Part shown: positions 17,692 through 25,339 of the stretch, piece after piece
Numbering within the stretch: the stretch's first letter is position 1
How the letters are laid out: every line of letters begins with the position of its first letter
Assembly (NCBI RefSeq): GCF_002924365.1
Contig: NZ_PQWB01000123.1
Span: forward strand, 43,252-78,775
From: Chromobacterium alticapitis
GTDB taxonomy: Bacteria > Pseudomonadota > Gammaproteobacteria > Burkholderiales > Chromobacteriaceae
Reading direction: 5' to 3'
Length of the DNA: 35,524 nt
Notes under the pieces: generated by a model
Database searches by the model: none
Told to the model about the DNA's origin: nothing
The model's input: the letters and a program-made list of their open reading frames with translations, nothing else
Translations under genes and position numbers: made by a program

Positions 17692-19527
17692 ATGTTCGAG
17701 TTTGTCCAGAACAACAAAACCGTTATTCAAGTGATCCTGGGCGCCGTAGCCCTGACCTTTGTCGGCTTCGGCGTCGGCAGCTACTCCAGCGCCACCGATG
17801 ATCCCTACCTGGTCAAAGTAGGCGGCTCCAAGATCAACAAGCGCGACCTCGATCGCGCGCTGGAAGGGCGCCCCAGCGACCCGGCGACGCGCCAGGCGAT
17901 GCTGGAGCAGATGATCCGCACCGAGCTGCTGTTGTCCGACGCGCGCGACCATGGCGTGACGGTCAGCCCCGAGCAGCTGCGCAAGTTTATCGCCGCCGTG
18001 CCCATGTTCCAGGAGAACGGCCAGTTCAGCGCGCAGCGCTACAGCGAATTCCTGAAGAGCCGCTATCCGACGGCCGAGGCTTTCGAAGCCGACGTCAGCC
18101 GCGATCTGATCGTGCGCGGCCAGCTGGACAGCGTGGCGGGCACCCAGTTCCTGCCGGACGCCGTGATCAGCCGCGTGGCTGCGCTGTTGAGCGAGGGCCG
18201 CGAGGTGCAGGCGCTGACGATCAAGCCCAGCGATTTCGCCGCGGAGGTGAAGACCGACGCCGCCGCGATCAAGGCCTATTACGACGCCAACGCCAAACAC
18301 TACCGCAGCGCCGAGCAAATCAAGCTGGACTACGTGGTGCTGTCGCAGGACGCGCTGGGCCAAGGCATTCAGATCAGCGACGCCGATGTGCAGAAATACT
18401 ATGAGCAGCACAAGGCCGACCTGGCCGGCGAGCAGCGCCGCGCCTCGCACATCCTGCTGACCGTGTCCAAGGACGCCAAGCCAGAGCAGAAGGCCAAGAT
18501 CAAGGCGGAAGCCGAGGCCATCCTGAAGGACGTGCGCGCCAATCCGGCCAAGTTCGCTGAAATCGCCAAGGCCAAGTCGCAGGATCCGGGTTCGGCGGAA
18601 AAGGGCGGCGACCTGGGCTTGAACGCGCGCGGCGCGATGGTCAAGCCGTTCGACGATGCCTTGTTCACGATGAAGCCTGGCCAGATCAGCGACCTGGTGG
18701 AAACCGAGTACGGCTACCACATCATCCGCCTGGATGAGGTCAAGAGCCAGTCGCTGGCCCAGCTGAAGGGCGCTATCGTCGCCAAGCTGCAGAAGCAGAA
18801 GGCGGCCGCCTTGTTCCGCGCGCAGTCCGAAAAGCTGAACGAAGTGTCCTATCAGCAAGCCGATTCGCTGAAGGGCGTGGTGGAAGCCTTGAAGCTCGAG
18901 GTCAAGCATTCGGGCTGGATGCAGCGCAACCAGCCGGCTCAGGACGAAGTGTTGGGCAACGCCAAGCTGCTGCAAGCCGTGTTCAGCGACGACGTGTTGA
19001 AGAAGAAGCACAACAGCGAAGTCGTGGATGTCGGCGGCGGACGCCTGGTGGTGGCGCGCATCGCCGAACATCAGCCTGAGCGGCAGCTGCCGGTGGCGGA
19101 AGTGAGCGAGCAGATCAAGACCGAGCTGATCGCGCGCGAAGGCGCCAAGCTGGCGGACAAGAAGGGGCAGGCGCTGCTGGCCGAGCTGAAGGCAGGCAAG
19201 TCGGCAGACGCGCAGCAGTGGGGCGCCGCGCAGGCGGTATCCCGTCGCGCGGCGAGCTTGCCGCAAACCGATATGCGCGCGGTGTTCTCGGCGGGCGCGG
19301 GCAAGCTGCCTGGCTTCGCCGGCGTGCGCCACGATACCGGCGAATACGTGCTGTACCGCGTCAACAAGGTGATTCCGGCGCCGGCGATCAGCGATGCCGA
19401 ACGCGGCCAGCTGGGCGGCCAGCTTGGCCAGGTGAGCGCGGAAGGCCAGTTCGCGGCATATCTGAAGACGCTGCGCGAGAAATACCAGGTTACGCCGGGC
19501 AAGCAGTCCTTGAACGACAATAACTGA
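17692..19527 (+). CDS. ppiD: Peptidyl-prolyl isomerase / periplasmic folding chaperone PpiD
   Basis: A 611-residue inner-membrane-anchored chaperone acting at the Sec translocon exit. One N-terminal membrane segment (about residues 10-31, [20 protein letters not shown]) is followed by a SurA-N-like chaperone region (about 40-240). A parvulin-type rotamase domain follows (about 248-350: [25 protein letters not shown] and [14 protein letters not shown]), then a long C-terminal SurA-like region. Length is close to E. coli PpiD (623). The start at 17692 has AGGGGTGG upstream but at a long spacing of about 15 bp. The hupB-ppiD order is conserved from E. coli, with the two tRNAs interposed. A terminator follows. 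Confidence 0.93.
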   Translation: MFEFVQNNKTVIQVILGAVALTFVGFGVGSYSSATDDPYLVKVGGSKINKRDLDRALEGRPSDPATRQAMLEQMIRTELLLSDARDHGVTVSPEQLRKFIAAVPMFQENGQFSAQRYSEFLKSRYPTAEAFEADVSRDLIVRGQLDSVAGTQFLPDAVISRVAALLSEGREVQALTIKPSDFAAEVKTDAAAIKAYYDANAKHYRSAEQIKLDYVVLSQDALGQGIQISDADVQKYYEQHKADLAGEQRRASHILLTVSKDAKPEQKAKIKAEAEAILKDVRANPAKFAEIAKAKSQDPGSAEKGGDLGLNARGAMVKPFDDALFTMKPGQISDLVETEYGYHIIRLDEVKSQSLAQLKGAIVAKLQKQKAAALFRAQSEKLNEVSYQQADSLKGVVEALKLEVKHSGWMQRNQPAQDEVLGNAKLLQAVFSDDVLKKKHNSEVVDVGGGRLVVARIAEHQPERQLPVAEVSEQIKTELIAREGAKLADKKGQALLAELKAGKSADAQQWGAAQAVSRRAASLPQTDMRAVFSAGAGKLPGFAGVRHDTGEYVLYRVNKVIPAPAISDAERGQLGGQLGQVSAEGQFAAYLKTLREKYQVTPGKQSLNDNN

Positions 19528-19544
19528 ACCGGCCTCCGTCAGCC

Positions 19545-19571
19545 AAACCCCGCCTTGCGCGGGGTTTTTGT
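19545..19571. terminator. Terminator between convergent ppiD and the LysR gene
   Basis: AAACCCCGC (19545-19553) and GCGGGGTTT (19559-19567) form a stable stem with a T run on the forward side and an A run on the reverse, so it can serve both genes. Confidence 0.88.
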
Positions 19572-19572
19572 T

Positions 19573-20505
19573 TTAGATCCGCGGCGCGCGATCCAGTCCG
19601 CGCGCGCCGGCTTCGCCGCGCAAGGCTTCCAGCAGCAGTCTGGCCTTGCGCGGCATGCCGCGGCTGGCGAACACCGCGTGCATCTGCGGATCATCGCCAT
19701 GGCTGGAGACGATGCGGTAATCCGGGCATAGCCGGACCAGCTCGCCGCGCGCGGCGCAGGGCTCGGCCAGCCAATCGCCCAGCCGCGCGATGCCCAGGCC
19801 GGCGCGCGCCGCGTCCAGCACGCCGTTGCCGGAGTTGCTGCGGTGCCAGGCCGCCAGATTCAGACTGACGGTTTCGTCTTCCCTCGCAAAATTCCAGGCT
19901 TTCAGCACGCGCGGCGCGCTATGCATCAGCACGCGGTGCTGCGGCAACTCGCTGGGGTGGGCGGGCGCGCCATGGCGCGCGACATAGTCCGGGCTGGCGT
20001 AGAGATGGCGGCGATACGACCATAGCGGATAGCCTATCAACTCGCTGGAGGCGGGGAAGGCGCCGCGTATCGAGAAGTCCAGCTTGTCGCGTATCGGCTC
20101 CAGGATGGCGTCGCTGTACAGGACATCGAAGCGCAGGCCCGGGTGCTCGTCGGCCAGCCGGGCCAGGATGCGCGGCAAGAGTTCGCGTCCCAGGGTTTCC
20201 GGCGCGGAAAAGCGCAGCAGGCCTCGCGGCGAAGCCGTCTGCTGATTCAGCTCGTCCTCGGCCTGCTGCTGCAGGTCCAGCATTTGCCTCGCCAGCGGGT
20301 AATAGGCCTCGCCGCCCATCGTCAGTTCCACTTGTTTGCTGCTGCGCGCCAGCAGCATGGCGCCCAGCTCGTCCTCCAGCGCCTGCAAGGCGCGAGTGAC
20401 GCTGCTGGGGGATGTGCCCAATTGCCTGGCGGCGGAGACGAAGCTCTTGTGCTCAACCACGGCGCAGAATACGCGCAAATTCCACAAGGTTTTCATGGTC
20501 GTCAT
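19573..20505 (-). CDS. LysR-family transcriptional regulator (divergent from the TauE/SafE gene)
   Basis: 310 residues with a LysR winged helix-turn-helix (about residues 4-63: LWNLRVFCAVVEHKSFVSAA, SPSSVTRALQALEDELGAML) and a substrate-binding domain (about 90-300, including GLLRFSAPETLGRELLPRIL and DAARAGLGIARLGDWLAEP). The pattern is of the large group of LysR proteins resembling DmlR. Either ATG at 20505 or ATG at 20496 can start it. It is divergent from a TauE/SafE permease gene with only 78 bp between them, and a 19-bp palindrome lies in the gap. Control of the permease by this regulator is the natural inference; the effector is unknown. Confidence 0.93.
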   Translation of the reverse strand: MTTMKTLWNLRVFCAVVEHKSFVSAARQLGTSPSSVTRALQALEDELGAMLLARSSKQVELTMGGEAYYPLARQMLDLQQQAEDELNQQTASPRGLLRFSAPETLGRELLPRILARLADEHPGLRFDVLYSDAILEPIRDKLDFSIRGAFPASSELIGYPLWSYRRHLYASPDYVARHGAPAHPSELPQHRVLMHSAPRVLKAWNFAREDETVSLNLAAWHRSNSGNGVLDAARAGLGIARLGDWLAEPCAARGELVRLCPDYRIVSSHGDDPQMHAVFASRGMPRKARLLLEALRGEAGARGLDRAPRI

Positions 20506-20517
20506 TCGTTGCGATTA

Positions 20518-20536
20518 TTGCAATATTGTATTGCAA
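20518..20536. promoter_or_regulatory. Candidate LysR operator: 19-bp palindrome
   Basis: TTGCAATA (20518-20525), spacer TTG, TATTGCAA (20529-20536): perfect arms with a three-base centre, AT-rich inside a GC-rich region, midway between divergent start codons. It is the obvious binding-site candidate for the adjacent LysR protein. Confidence 0.6.
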
Positions 20537-20583
20537 GCATGGTGCGAGGGCGAGGCGTAGAATGCGTGGAAAGGAGAATGACG

Positions 20584-21348
20584 ATGTTATTGAGTTTGAG
20601 TTTTCTGTGCGTGATCGCATTCTGCGCCGGCCTGGTGGATGCGGCGGTTGGCGGCGGCGGCCTGATCCAGATCCCGGGCCTTTTCAGCGCTTTGCCCAAT
20701 GCGGCGCCGGCCACGATTTTCGGCACCAATAAACTGTCGGCGGCGGTGGGGACGCTGTCGGCGGCTCGGTCGTATCTGAGCCGCGTGCGGCTGCCGTGGC
20801 GGCTGGTGCTGCCGGCGGCGGCCACCGCTTTCGTGTTTTCGTTTGCCGGGGCGGCCGCGGTGTCGCAAATCCCCAAGGGCGTGATCCGGCCGATGGTGCT
20901 GGCGCTGCTGGTGGTGATGGCGGTTTATACGCTGTGGAAGAAGGATTTCGGCAAGCTGCACCGGCCGGTGGCCATAGGCCGCCGCGAAATGGCGATAGGC
21001 ATGGCCATAGGCGGCGCCATCGGTTTTTACGACGGCCTGTTCGGCCCCGGCACCGGCAGCTTCCTGATGTTTCTGTTCATCCGTTTCTTCGCCTTCGACT
21101 TTCTGCACGCCTCGGCCGCGGCCAAGGTGGTGAACCTGACCACCAATGTCGCCGCCTTGATTTTCTTCGTTGGCGCCGGCCATGTGCTGTACCAGTTCGC
21201 CTTGCCGATGGCGGCGGCCAATATGGCCGGCGCGATGGTCGGCACGCGGCTGGCGATGAAAAAGGGCGCTGGTTTCGTGCGCGTGCTGTTTCTGGGGCTG
21301 ACCAGCGTGCTGATCTGCAAACTGGCGTGGGACATGCTGGCCGGCTGA
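20584..21348 (+). CDS. TauE/SafE-family (DUF81) membrane permease
   Basis: A 254-residue polytopic inner-membrane protein with seven to eight hydrophobic segments and the family repeats: GLVDAAVGGGGLIQIPGLF near the N-terminus and GFYDGLFGPGTGSFLMFLFI in the second half. Relatives such as TauE, SafE and YfcA export or import sulfite, sulfonates or organic acids; this one resembles YfcA-like members. ATG at 20584 is chosen because AAGGAG (20571-20576) is at ideal distance, while ATG at 20578 is too close. The frame is open far upstream, but only as the shadow of the LysR gene. The substrate cannot be stated. A hairpin at 21377-21404 follows it. Confidence 0.92.
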   Translation: MLLSLSFLCVIAFCAGLVDAAVGGGGLIQIPGLFSALPNAAPATIFGTNKLSAAVGTLSAARSYLSRVRLPWRLVLPAAATAFVFSFAGAAAVSQIPKGVIRPMVLALLVVMAVYTLWKKDFGKLHRPVAIGRREMAIGMAIGGAIGFYDGLFGPGTGSFLMFLFIRFFAFDFLHASAAAKVVNLTTNVAALIFFVGAGHVLYQFALPMAAANMAGAMVGTRLAMKKGAGFVRVLFLGLTSVLICKLAWDMLAG

Positions 21349-21376
21349 TTGCTCCCTTCTGGCTCCCGCAGCATGA

Positions 21377-21411
21377 CGCCCGCCGCTTTGAACTGCGGCG
21401 GGCGCTCCTTT
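21377..21411 (+). terminator. Hairpin terminator after the TauE/SafE gene
   Basis: A ten-bp perfect stem, CGCCCGCCGC (21377-21386) and GCGGCGGGCG (21395-21404), is followed by a modest T-rich tail (CTCCTTTA). It separates the permease from the Cdd1-pqi operon. Confidence 0.7.
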
Positions 21412-21449
21412 ATCATGTAGCCTTGATAACCACGCGACGGCGGTACGCC

Positions 21450-21740
21450 ATGCATCCCTCCCGTTGTCCGCGGCCCGAAGCGGCCCTGGACCTGCTGCAC
21501 TTGCCCAATGTCGGCGCGAGCACGGCAGCTGACTTGCGCTTGCTCGGCATTCAGGCGCCGGCGGATTTGCGCGGGCACGAGCCGCTGCAGCTGTATCTGC
21601 AATTGTGCGACGCCACCGGACGACGTCATGATCCTTGCGTGCTGGACGTGCTGATGTCGGTTTGCCATTACATGGAGAGCGGCGAGGCGCGCGCCTGGTG
21701 GAGCTTTACCGCGGAGCGCAAGCGGAAGTGGACGGTATGA
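21450..21740 (+). CDS. Cdd1-like helix-hairpin-helix protein (pathogenicity locus / mitomycin-resistance McrB-like family)
   Basis: A 96-residue protein. Near the N-terminus is a helix-hairpin-helix-like element (LHLPNVGASTAADLRLLGI, residues about 17-35), followed by LQLYLQLCDATGRRHDPCVL and a C-terminal WWSFTAERKRKW. This arrangement is characteristic of the small Cdd1 family. The helix-hairpin-helix suggests non-specific DNA contact, but no function is established for the family. ATG at 21450 is the only sensible start; the frame upstream is the shadow of the permease gene. Its TGA overlaps the ATG of pqiA, so it is translationally coupled to an envelope lipid-transport operon, which is an unexpected partner. 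Confidence 0.85.
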   Translation: MHPSRCPRPEAALDLLHLPNVGASTAADLRLLGIQAPADLRGHEPLQLYLQLCDATGRRHDPCVLDVLMSVCHYMESGEARAWWSFTAERKRKWTV

Positions 21741-22354
21741 AGGCGCCGCGCGTGACGGCCTGCCACGATTGCGATTTGCTGCTGCGGCTGCCGGCGGCGG
21801 CGGAGGAGCGGTCGTCCGTGCGCTGTCCGCGCTGCGGCGCGGCGCTGTACGAGCAGGGCAGGGACGCGCTGCCCTTGTCCTGCGCCTTGCTGCTGGCGGG
21901 GCTGGTGGTGTTTGTGATCGCCAACAGCTATCCGGTGCTGACGCTGGAGATAGCCGGCAACCGCAACGCCGCCACGCTATGGCAGACGGCGCTGGCGCTG
22001 CGCGGCCAGGACATGCCCGAGGTGGCGCTGCTGGTGCTGTTCACCGGCATCGTGATGCCGGCGCTGGAGCTGTCCAGCATGCTGTATCTGCAGCTGCCGC
22101 TGCTGCAGGGGCGCGCGCCGGCGGGTTTCGCCGCCGTGATGAGGCTGCACGGGCTGGTCAGGCCCTGGTGCATGGTCGAGGTGTTCATGCTGGGCGTCCT
22201 GGTTTCCCTGGTCAAGCTGGTGCATCTGGCCAGCGTGCAGCCCGGCATAGGGCTGTGGGCTTTTTTCGCGCTGATTGTGCTGATGGCGGCCAGCGCGGCC
22301 CGTTTCCGGCCGCATCAACTATGGGAGCGCCATCAGGCATGCATTACGGAGTGA
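21737..22354 (+). CDS. pqiA: Paraquat-inducible protein A family, first half-size protein
   Basis: A 205-residue inner-membrane protein. The N-terminus has a zinc-ribbon-like pair (CHDCDLL, then CPRCGAAL), followed by about four hydrophobic segments, including LPLSCALLLAGLVVFVIANS and the family motif SYPVLTLE. E. coli PqiA (417 residues) holds two such modules in one chain; here each module is a separate gene. PqiA works with PqiB and PqiC in an envelope-spanning MCE-type lipid-transport assembly. The ATG at 21737 overlaps the Cdd1-like stop (ATGA). The frame is open upstream to 21635 but without family resemblance. It overlaps the next gene by 16 bp. Confidence 0.9.
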   Translation: MKAPRVTACHDCDLLLRLPAAAEERSSVRCPRCGAALYEQGRDALPLSCALLLAGLVVFVIANSYPVLTLEIAGNRNAATLWQTALALRGQDMPEVALLVLFTGIVMPALELSSMLYLQLPLLQGRAPAGFAAVMRLHGLVRPWCMVEVFMLGVLVSLVKLVHLASVQPGIGLWAFFALIVLMAASAARFRPHQLWERHQACITE

Positions 22355-22971
22355 ACAGCGCCGCGGCGCGCAATCTTTGCCTGTGCCACGGCTGCGGGCT
22401 GCTGAGCCGCGTCGATCCGGCGCTGGACAGCGCCTGTCCGCGCTGCGGCGCGCCGCTGCACTTGCGCCGTCCGGCGGCGCTGCAGCGCTGCTGGGCCTTG
22501 CTGCTGGCGGCGATCATCTGCTACCTGCCTGCCAATCTGCTGCCCATCATGGAAACCTCGGCGCTGACCGGGGTGCAGCGCGACACCATCATGAGCGGCG
22601 TGGTGTATCTATGGAACAACGACTCCTGGCCGCTGGCGCTGGTGGTGTTTACCGCCAGCGTGCTGGTGCCGCTGCTGAAAATATTGGCCCTGCTGCTTTT
22701 GCTGTGCAGCGTGCAATGGCGCTGGCGCTGGGCGCCGAGGCAGCGGACGCGCTTGTACCGCATGATCGAGGTCATCGGCCCGTGGTCCATGCTGGACATT
22801 TTCGTGGTGGCGCTGATGGTGGCGCTGGTGCAATGGCAATCGTTGGCCAGCATCAAGGCCGGACCTGGCGCAGTCGCCTTCGGCGCGGTGGTGGTGCTGA
22901 CCATGCTGGCGGCGATGAGTTTCGATCCCAGAATGATCTGGGACCCCTTAGAGGAAAATGATGAGCAGTGA
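22339..22971 (+). CDS. pqiA: Paraquat-inducible protein A family, second half-size protein
   Basis: A 210-residue partner of the preceding protein with the same layout. A zinc-ribbon-like pair (CLCHGCGLL, CPRCGAPLHL) is followed by membrane segments, including WALLLAAIICYLPANLLPIM, ALVVFTASVLVPLLKILALL and WSMLDIFVVALMVALVQW. PANLLPIM is the hallmark of the C-terminal PqiA module. ATG at 22339 has GGGAG about 11 bp upstream; GTG at 22351, overlapping the previous stop as GTGA, is an alternative. Its 3' end overlaps the pqiB start by up to 14 bp. Together the two small proteins should equal one complete PqiA. Confidence 0.9.
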   Translation: MHYGVNSAAARNLCLCHGCGLLSRVDPALDSACPRCGAPLHLRRPAALQRCWALLLAAIICYLPANLLPIMETSALTGVQRDTIMSGVVYLWNNDSWPLALVVFTASVLVPLLKILALLLLLCSVQWRWRWAPRQRTRLYRMIEVIGPWSMLDIFVVALMVALVQWQSLASIKAGPGAVAFGAVVVLTMLAAMSFDPRMIWDPLEENDEQ

Positions 22972-24580
22972 CAAGCCGCAAAACGCTTCCGAGTCCGAAC
23001 TGCCGCAGGCGGTGCCGGTCAGGCGCCGCCGCTGGGCGCCTTCGCTGGTCTGGCTGATTCCGGTGGTGGCCGCCGTGATAGGCGGCTGGCTGGCCGTGCA
23101 CGCCGTCCTGTCGCGCGGGCCCACCATCACCATCTCCTTCCAGAACGCGGAAGGGATAGAGGCCGGCAAGACCCGGATCAAGTACAAGGACGTCGAAATC
23201 GGCGAGGTGACCTCGGTCAAGCTGAGCCCCAATCGGCAGTCCATCCTCGCCACGGCGCAATTGAGCAAGGAGGCGGCGGACTATCTGGCGGAGGACAGCC
23301 GCTTCTGGGTGGTGCGGCCGCGCATTTCCGGCGGCGGCGTGACCGGCATAGGCACGATGCTGTCCGGCGCTTACATCGGCATGGACGTGGGCAAGAGCGC
23401 GGCGCGCAAGAGCGAGTTCACCGGGCTGGAGACGCCGCCCATCATCAACGCCGACTTGCCCGGCCACACCTTCTTCCTGCGCGCGGACAATCTGGGTTCG
23501 CTGAACACCGGCTCCCCGGTGTATTTCCGCCGCGTGCCGGTGGGCCAGGTAGTGGGCTACGAGCTGGACGCGAAAGGCGGCTTCGTCCGCGTCAGCGTCT
23601 TCATCAGCGCGCCGTATGACCGTTTCGTCACGTCCAACAGCCGCTTCTGGCACGCCAGCGGCGTCGATGTGTCGCTGAGCGCCGACGGCCTCAATGTCAG
23701 CACCCAATCGCTGGCGGCCATCGCGCTGGGCGGCATCGCCTTCGAGACGCCGCTGGCCGACAACGCGGGCATTCCCTTGTCCGACCGCAACTTCATCCTG
23801 CACGATGCGCGGGAAAAGGCATTGCAGAACCCAGACCGGGAGATGCAGCCGTTCCGTCTGCGCTTTCACCAGTCGTTGCGCGGTTTGAGCGTGGGCGCGC
23901 CGGTGGATTTCCGCGGGATCACCATAGGCGAGGTCACGGCCATAGGCGTGGAATACATGCCGGAGCGCAAGGACTTCGACATGACCGTGGACATCCGCAC
24001 CTATCCCAGCCGGCTGGATACGCTGTCGCGCGGCAGCCGCATCAGCGGCAAGCTGTCGCCGCAGCAACTGATAGGCAATGGCATGCGCGCCCAACTGCGC
24101 TCCGGCAATCTGCTGACCGGCCAGCTCTACGTGGCGCTGGACTTCTTCCGCGACGCGCCGCCGGCGAAGCTGATCGTGCGCAAGGGCATGCCGGAGCTGC
24201 CCACTATACCGGGCGATCTGGAAGAACTGCAGCGCGTGTTGCAGCGCATCGTCAAGAAGCTCGATGCGATTCCGTTCGACAACATAGGCCAGCAAGCCAA
24301 TGACTCCTTGAAGTCGCTGCAGCAAACGCTGGACAGCGTGAAGGCGCTCAGCGATGGCTTGAACAAGGAAACGGTGCCGCAGGCGAGCAAAACCCTGGAG
24401 CAGTTGCAGCAAACGCTGGAGGCGACGCGGCAGACGATGAAGGCGGATTCGCCGCTGCAGCAGGATGTGCGCTCCGCGGCGCAGGAAGTGAAGGAAACGG
24501 CGCGCAGCTTCCGCGCGCTGGCAGATTACCTGGACCGCCATCCTGAGGCGCTGGTGCGCGGCAAGGAGGCGCAACCATGA
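22958..24580 (+). CDS. pqiB: Intermembrane transport protein PqiB (MCE domains)
   Basis: A 540-residue membrane-anchored periplasmic MCE protein (546 in E. coli). One N-terminal membrane helix (about residues 27-50, PSLVWLIPVVAAVIGGWLAV) is followed by three MCE repeats. They begin around residues 55 (ITISFQNAEGIEAGKTRIKY), 170 (GHTFFLRADNLGSLNTGSPV) and 295 (FRLRFHQSLRGLSVGAPVDF). A Gln/Leu-rich coiled coil follows (about 415-520: LQRVLQRIVKKLDAIPF, LKSLQQTLDSVKAL). In E. coli PqiB hexamers stack into a hollow needle bridging the periplasm. GAGGA at 22951-22955 fits an ATG at 22961 better than the one at 22958. It overlaps pqiC by 4 bp. Confidence 0.94.
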   Translation: MMSSDKPQNASESELPQAVPVRRRRWAPSLVWLIPVVAAVIGGWLAVHAVLSRGPTITISFQNAEGIEAGKTRIKYKDVEIGEVTSVKLSPNRQSILATAQLSKEAADYLAEDSRFWVVRPRISGGGVTGIGTMLSGAYIGMDVGKSAARKSEFTGLETPPIINADLPGHTFFLRADNLGSLNTGSPVYFRRVPVGQVVGYELDAKGGFVRVSVFISAPYDRFVTSNSRFWHASGVDVSLSADGLNVSTQSLAAIALGGIAFETPLADNAGIPLSDRNFILHDAREKALQNPDREMQPFRLRFHQSLRGLSVGAPVDFRGITIGEVTAIGVEYMPERKDFDMTVDIRTYPSRLDTLSRGSRISGKLSPQQLIGNGMRAQLRSGNLLTGQLYVALDFFRDAPPAKLIVRKGMPELPTIPGDLEELQRVLQRIVKKLDAIPFDNIGQQANDSLKSLQQTLDSVKALSDGLNKETVPQASKTLEQLQQTLEATRQTMKADSPLQQDVRSAAQEVKETARSFRALADYLDRHPEALVRGKEAQP

Positions 24581-25203
24581 TGAGAAGACTGATGTTCGCC
24601 GGCCTGCTGGCCGCGGCGCTGGGAGGCTGCGCTTCGCCGCCGTCCCGTTTTTATGGATTGGACGCCGTGGCGGCTCCGCAAGCGCCGGCCCAGTTCGGCA
24701 AGCGGGTGATGGTGGGGCCGGTGACGCTGCCGGCGGCGCTGGATAGGCCGCAGCTGGTGCTGGACATGGGCAAGGGGGAGTTGCGGCTGCAAGAGTTCGA
24801 GCGCTGGAGCGCGCCGCTGGACCGGCTGCTGGCGCAGAACCTGGCGGCGGGCGTGGCCGCGGCCAGCGGCGTGGCCAGCGTCTACGCCTATCCGCAACCG
24901 GGCATGGACGGCGGCGAGCTGCGCTATGCGCTGGACCTGCGCCGGCTGAGCCTGAAGGCGGGGCAGGGCGTGGCGATGCGGGCGGCTTGGCAGCTGCAGC
25001 GGCTGTCGGACGGCGCGGTGCTGGCATCCGGCGTGTTCGAGCGGGAAAGCCTGCTTGCCGGCGCCGATACGCCCGCCTTGCTCGCTGCCTGGCGATCCAT
25101 GCTGTCCGGCCTGGCGGCCGAGATGGCGCAGCCCTTGCGCCAGCATCCGCAATGGTGGCGCGCGGATGGCGAGCCATCGCCTCAGCCGCAGCCTCAGCCA
25201 TAA
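24577..25203 (+). CDS. pqiC: PqiC, outer-membrane lipoprotein of the Pqi system (DUF330/ABC auxiliary)
   Basis: A 208-residue lipoprotein. The signal MMRRLMFAGLLAAALGGC ends in a lipobox LGGC with lipidated Cys18; the residues after it (ASPPSRFYGLD) do not include Asp at +2, consistent with sorting to the outer membrane. The body matches the ABC-type transport auxiliary lipoprotein family (SRFYGLD start, WSAPLDRLLAQNLAAGVAA, and the alternating strands before it). E. coli PqiC is 187 residues, so this one is slightly longer, mainly through a Pro/Gln-rich tail of PQPQP repeats. The ATGA overlap with pqiB shows coupling. It anchors the PqiB channel to the outer membrane. Confidence 0.92.
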   Translation: MMRRLMFAGLLAAALGGCASPPSRFYGLDAVAAPQAPAQFGKRVMVGPVTLPAALDRPQLVLDMGKGELRLQEFERWSAPLDRLLAQNLAAGVAAASGVASVYAYPQPGMDGGELRYALDLRRLSLKAGQGVAMRAAWQLQRLSDGAVLASGVFERESLLAGADTPALLAAWRSMLSGLAAEMAQPLRQHPQWWRADGEPSPQPQPQP

Positions 25204-25208
25204 GGAGT

Positions 25209-25248
25209 AGACGGGCCTCGTCCGCGGGACTAGGCCCGCTCCGTCTTT
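25209..25248 (+). terminator. Imperfect hairpin after pqiC
   Basis: AGACGG...GGCCT pairs with AGGCC...CCGTCT around a GC-rich loop, followed by only three T residues. It plausibly ends the Cdd1-pqi operon before narK. Confidence 0.5.
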
Positions 25249-25339
25249 AGCGCGCCGCCGGCCCTGCCTCCGGCGAATACCGCCTTGCCGGCGCAGGCCG
25301 TATCGTGACAGCCGTATCCATCCTATGGGACGCGGCGTC

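Noticed and set aside
17677-19332. 551-codon open frame antisense to ppiD
   Set aside because: It mirrors the ppiD codon bias and shows no motif or ribosome binding site.
22853-25201. 782-codon open frame antisense to pqiB-pqiC
   Set aside because: The peptide is Arg/Ala/Pro-rich and low in complexity, and it overlaps a well-supported operon on the other strand.
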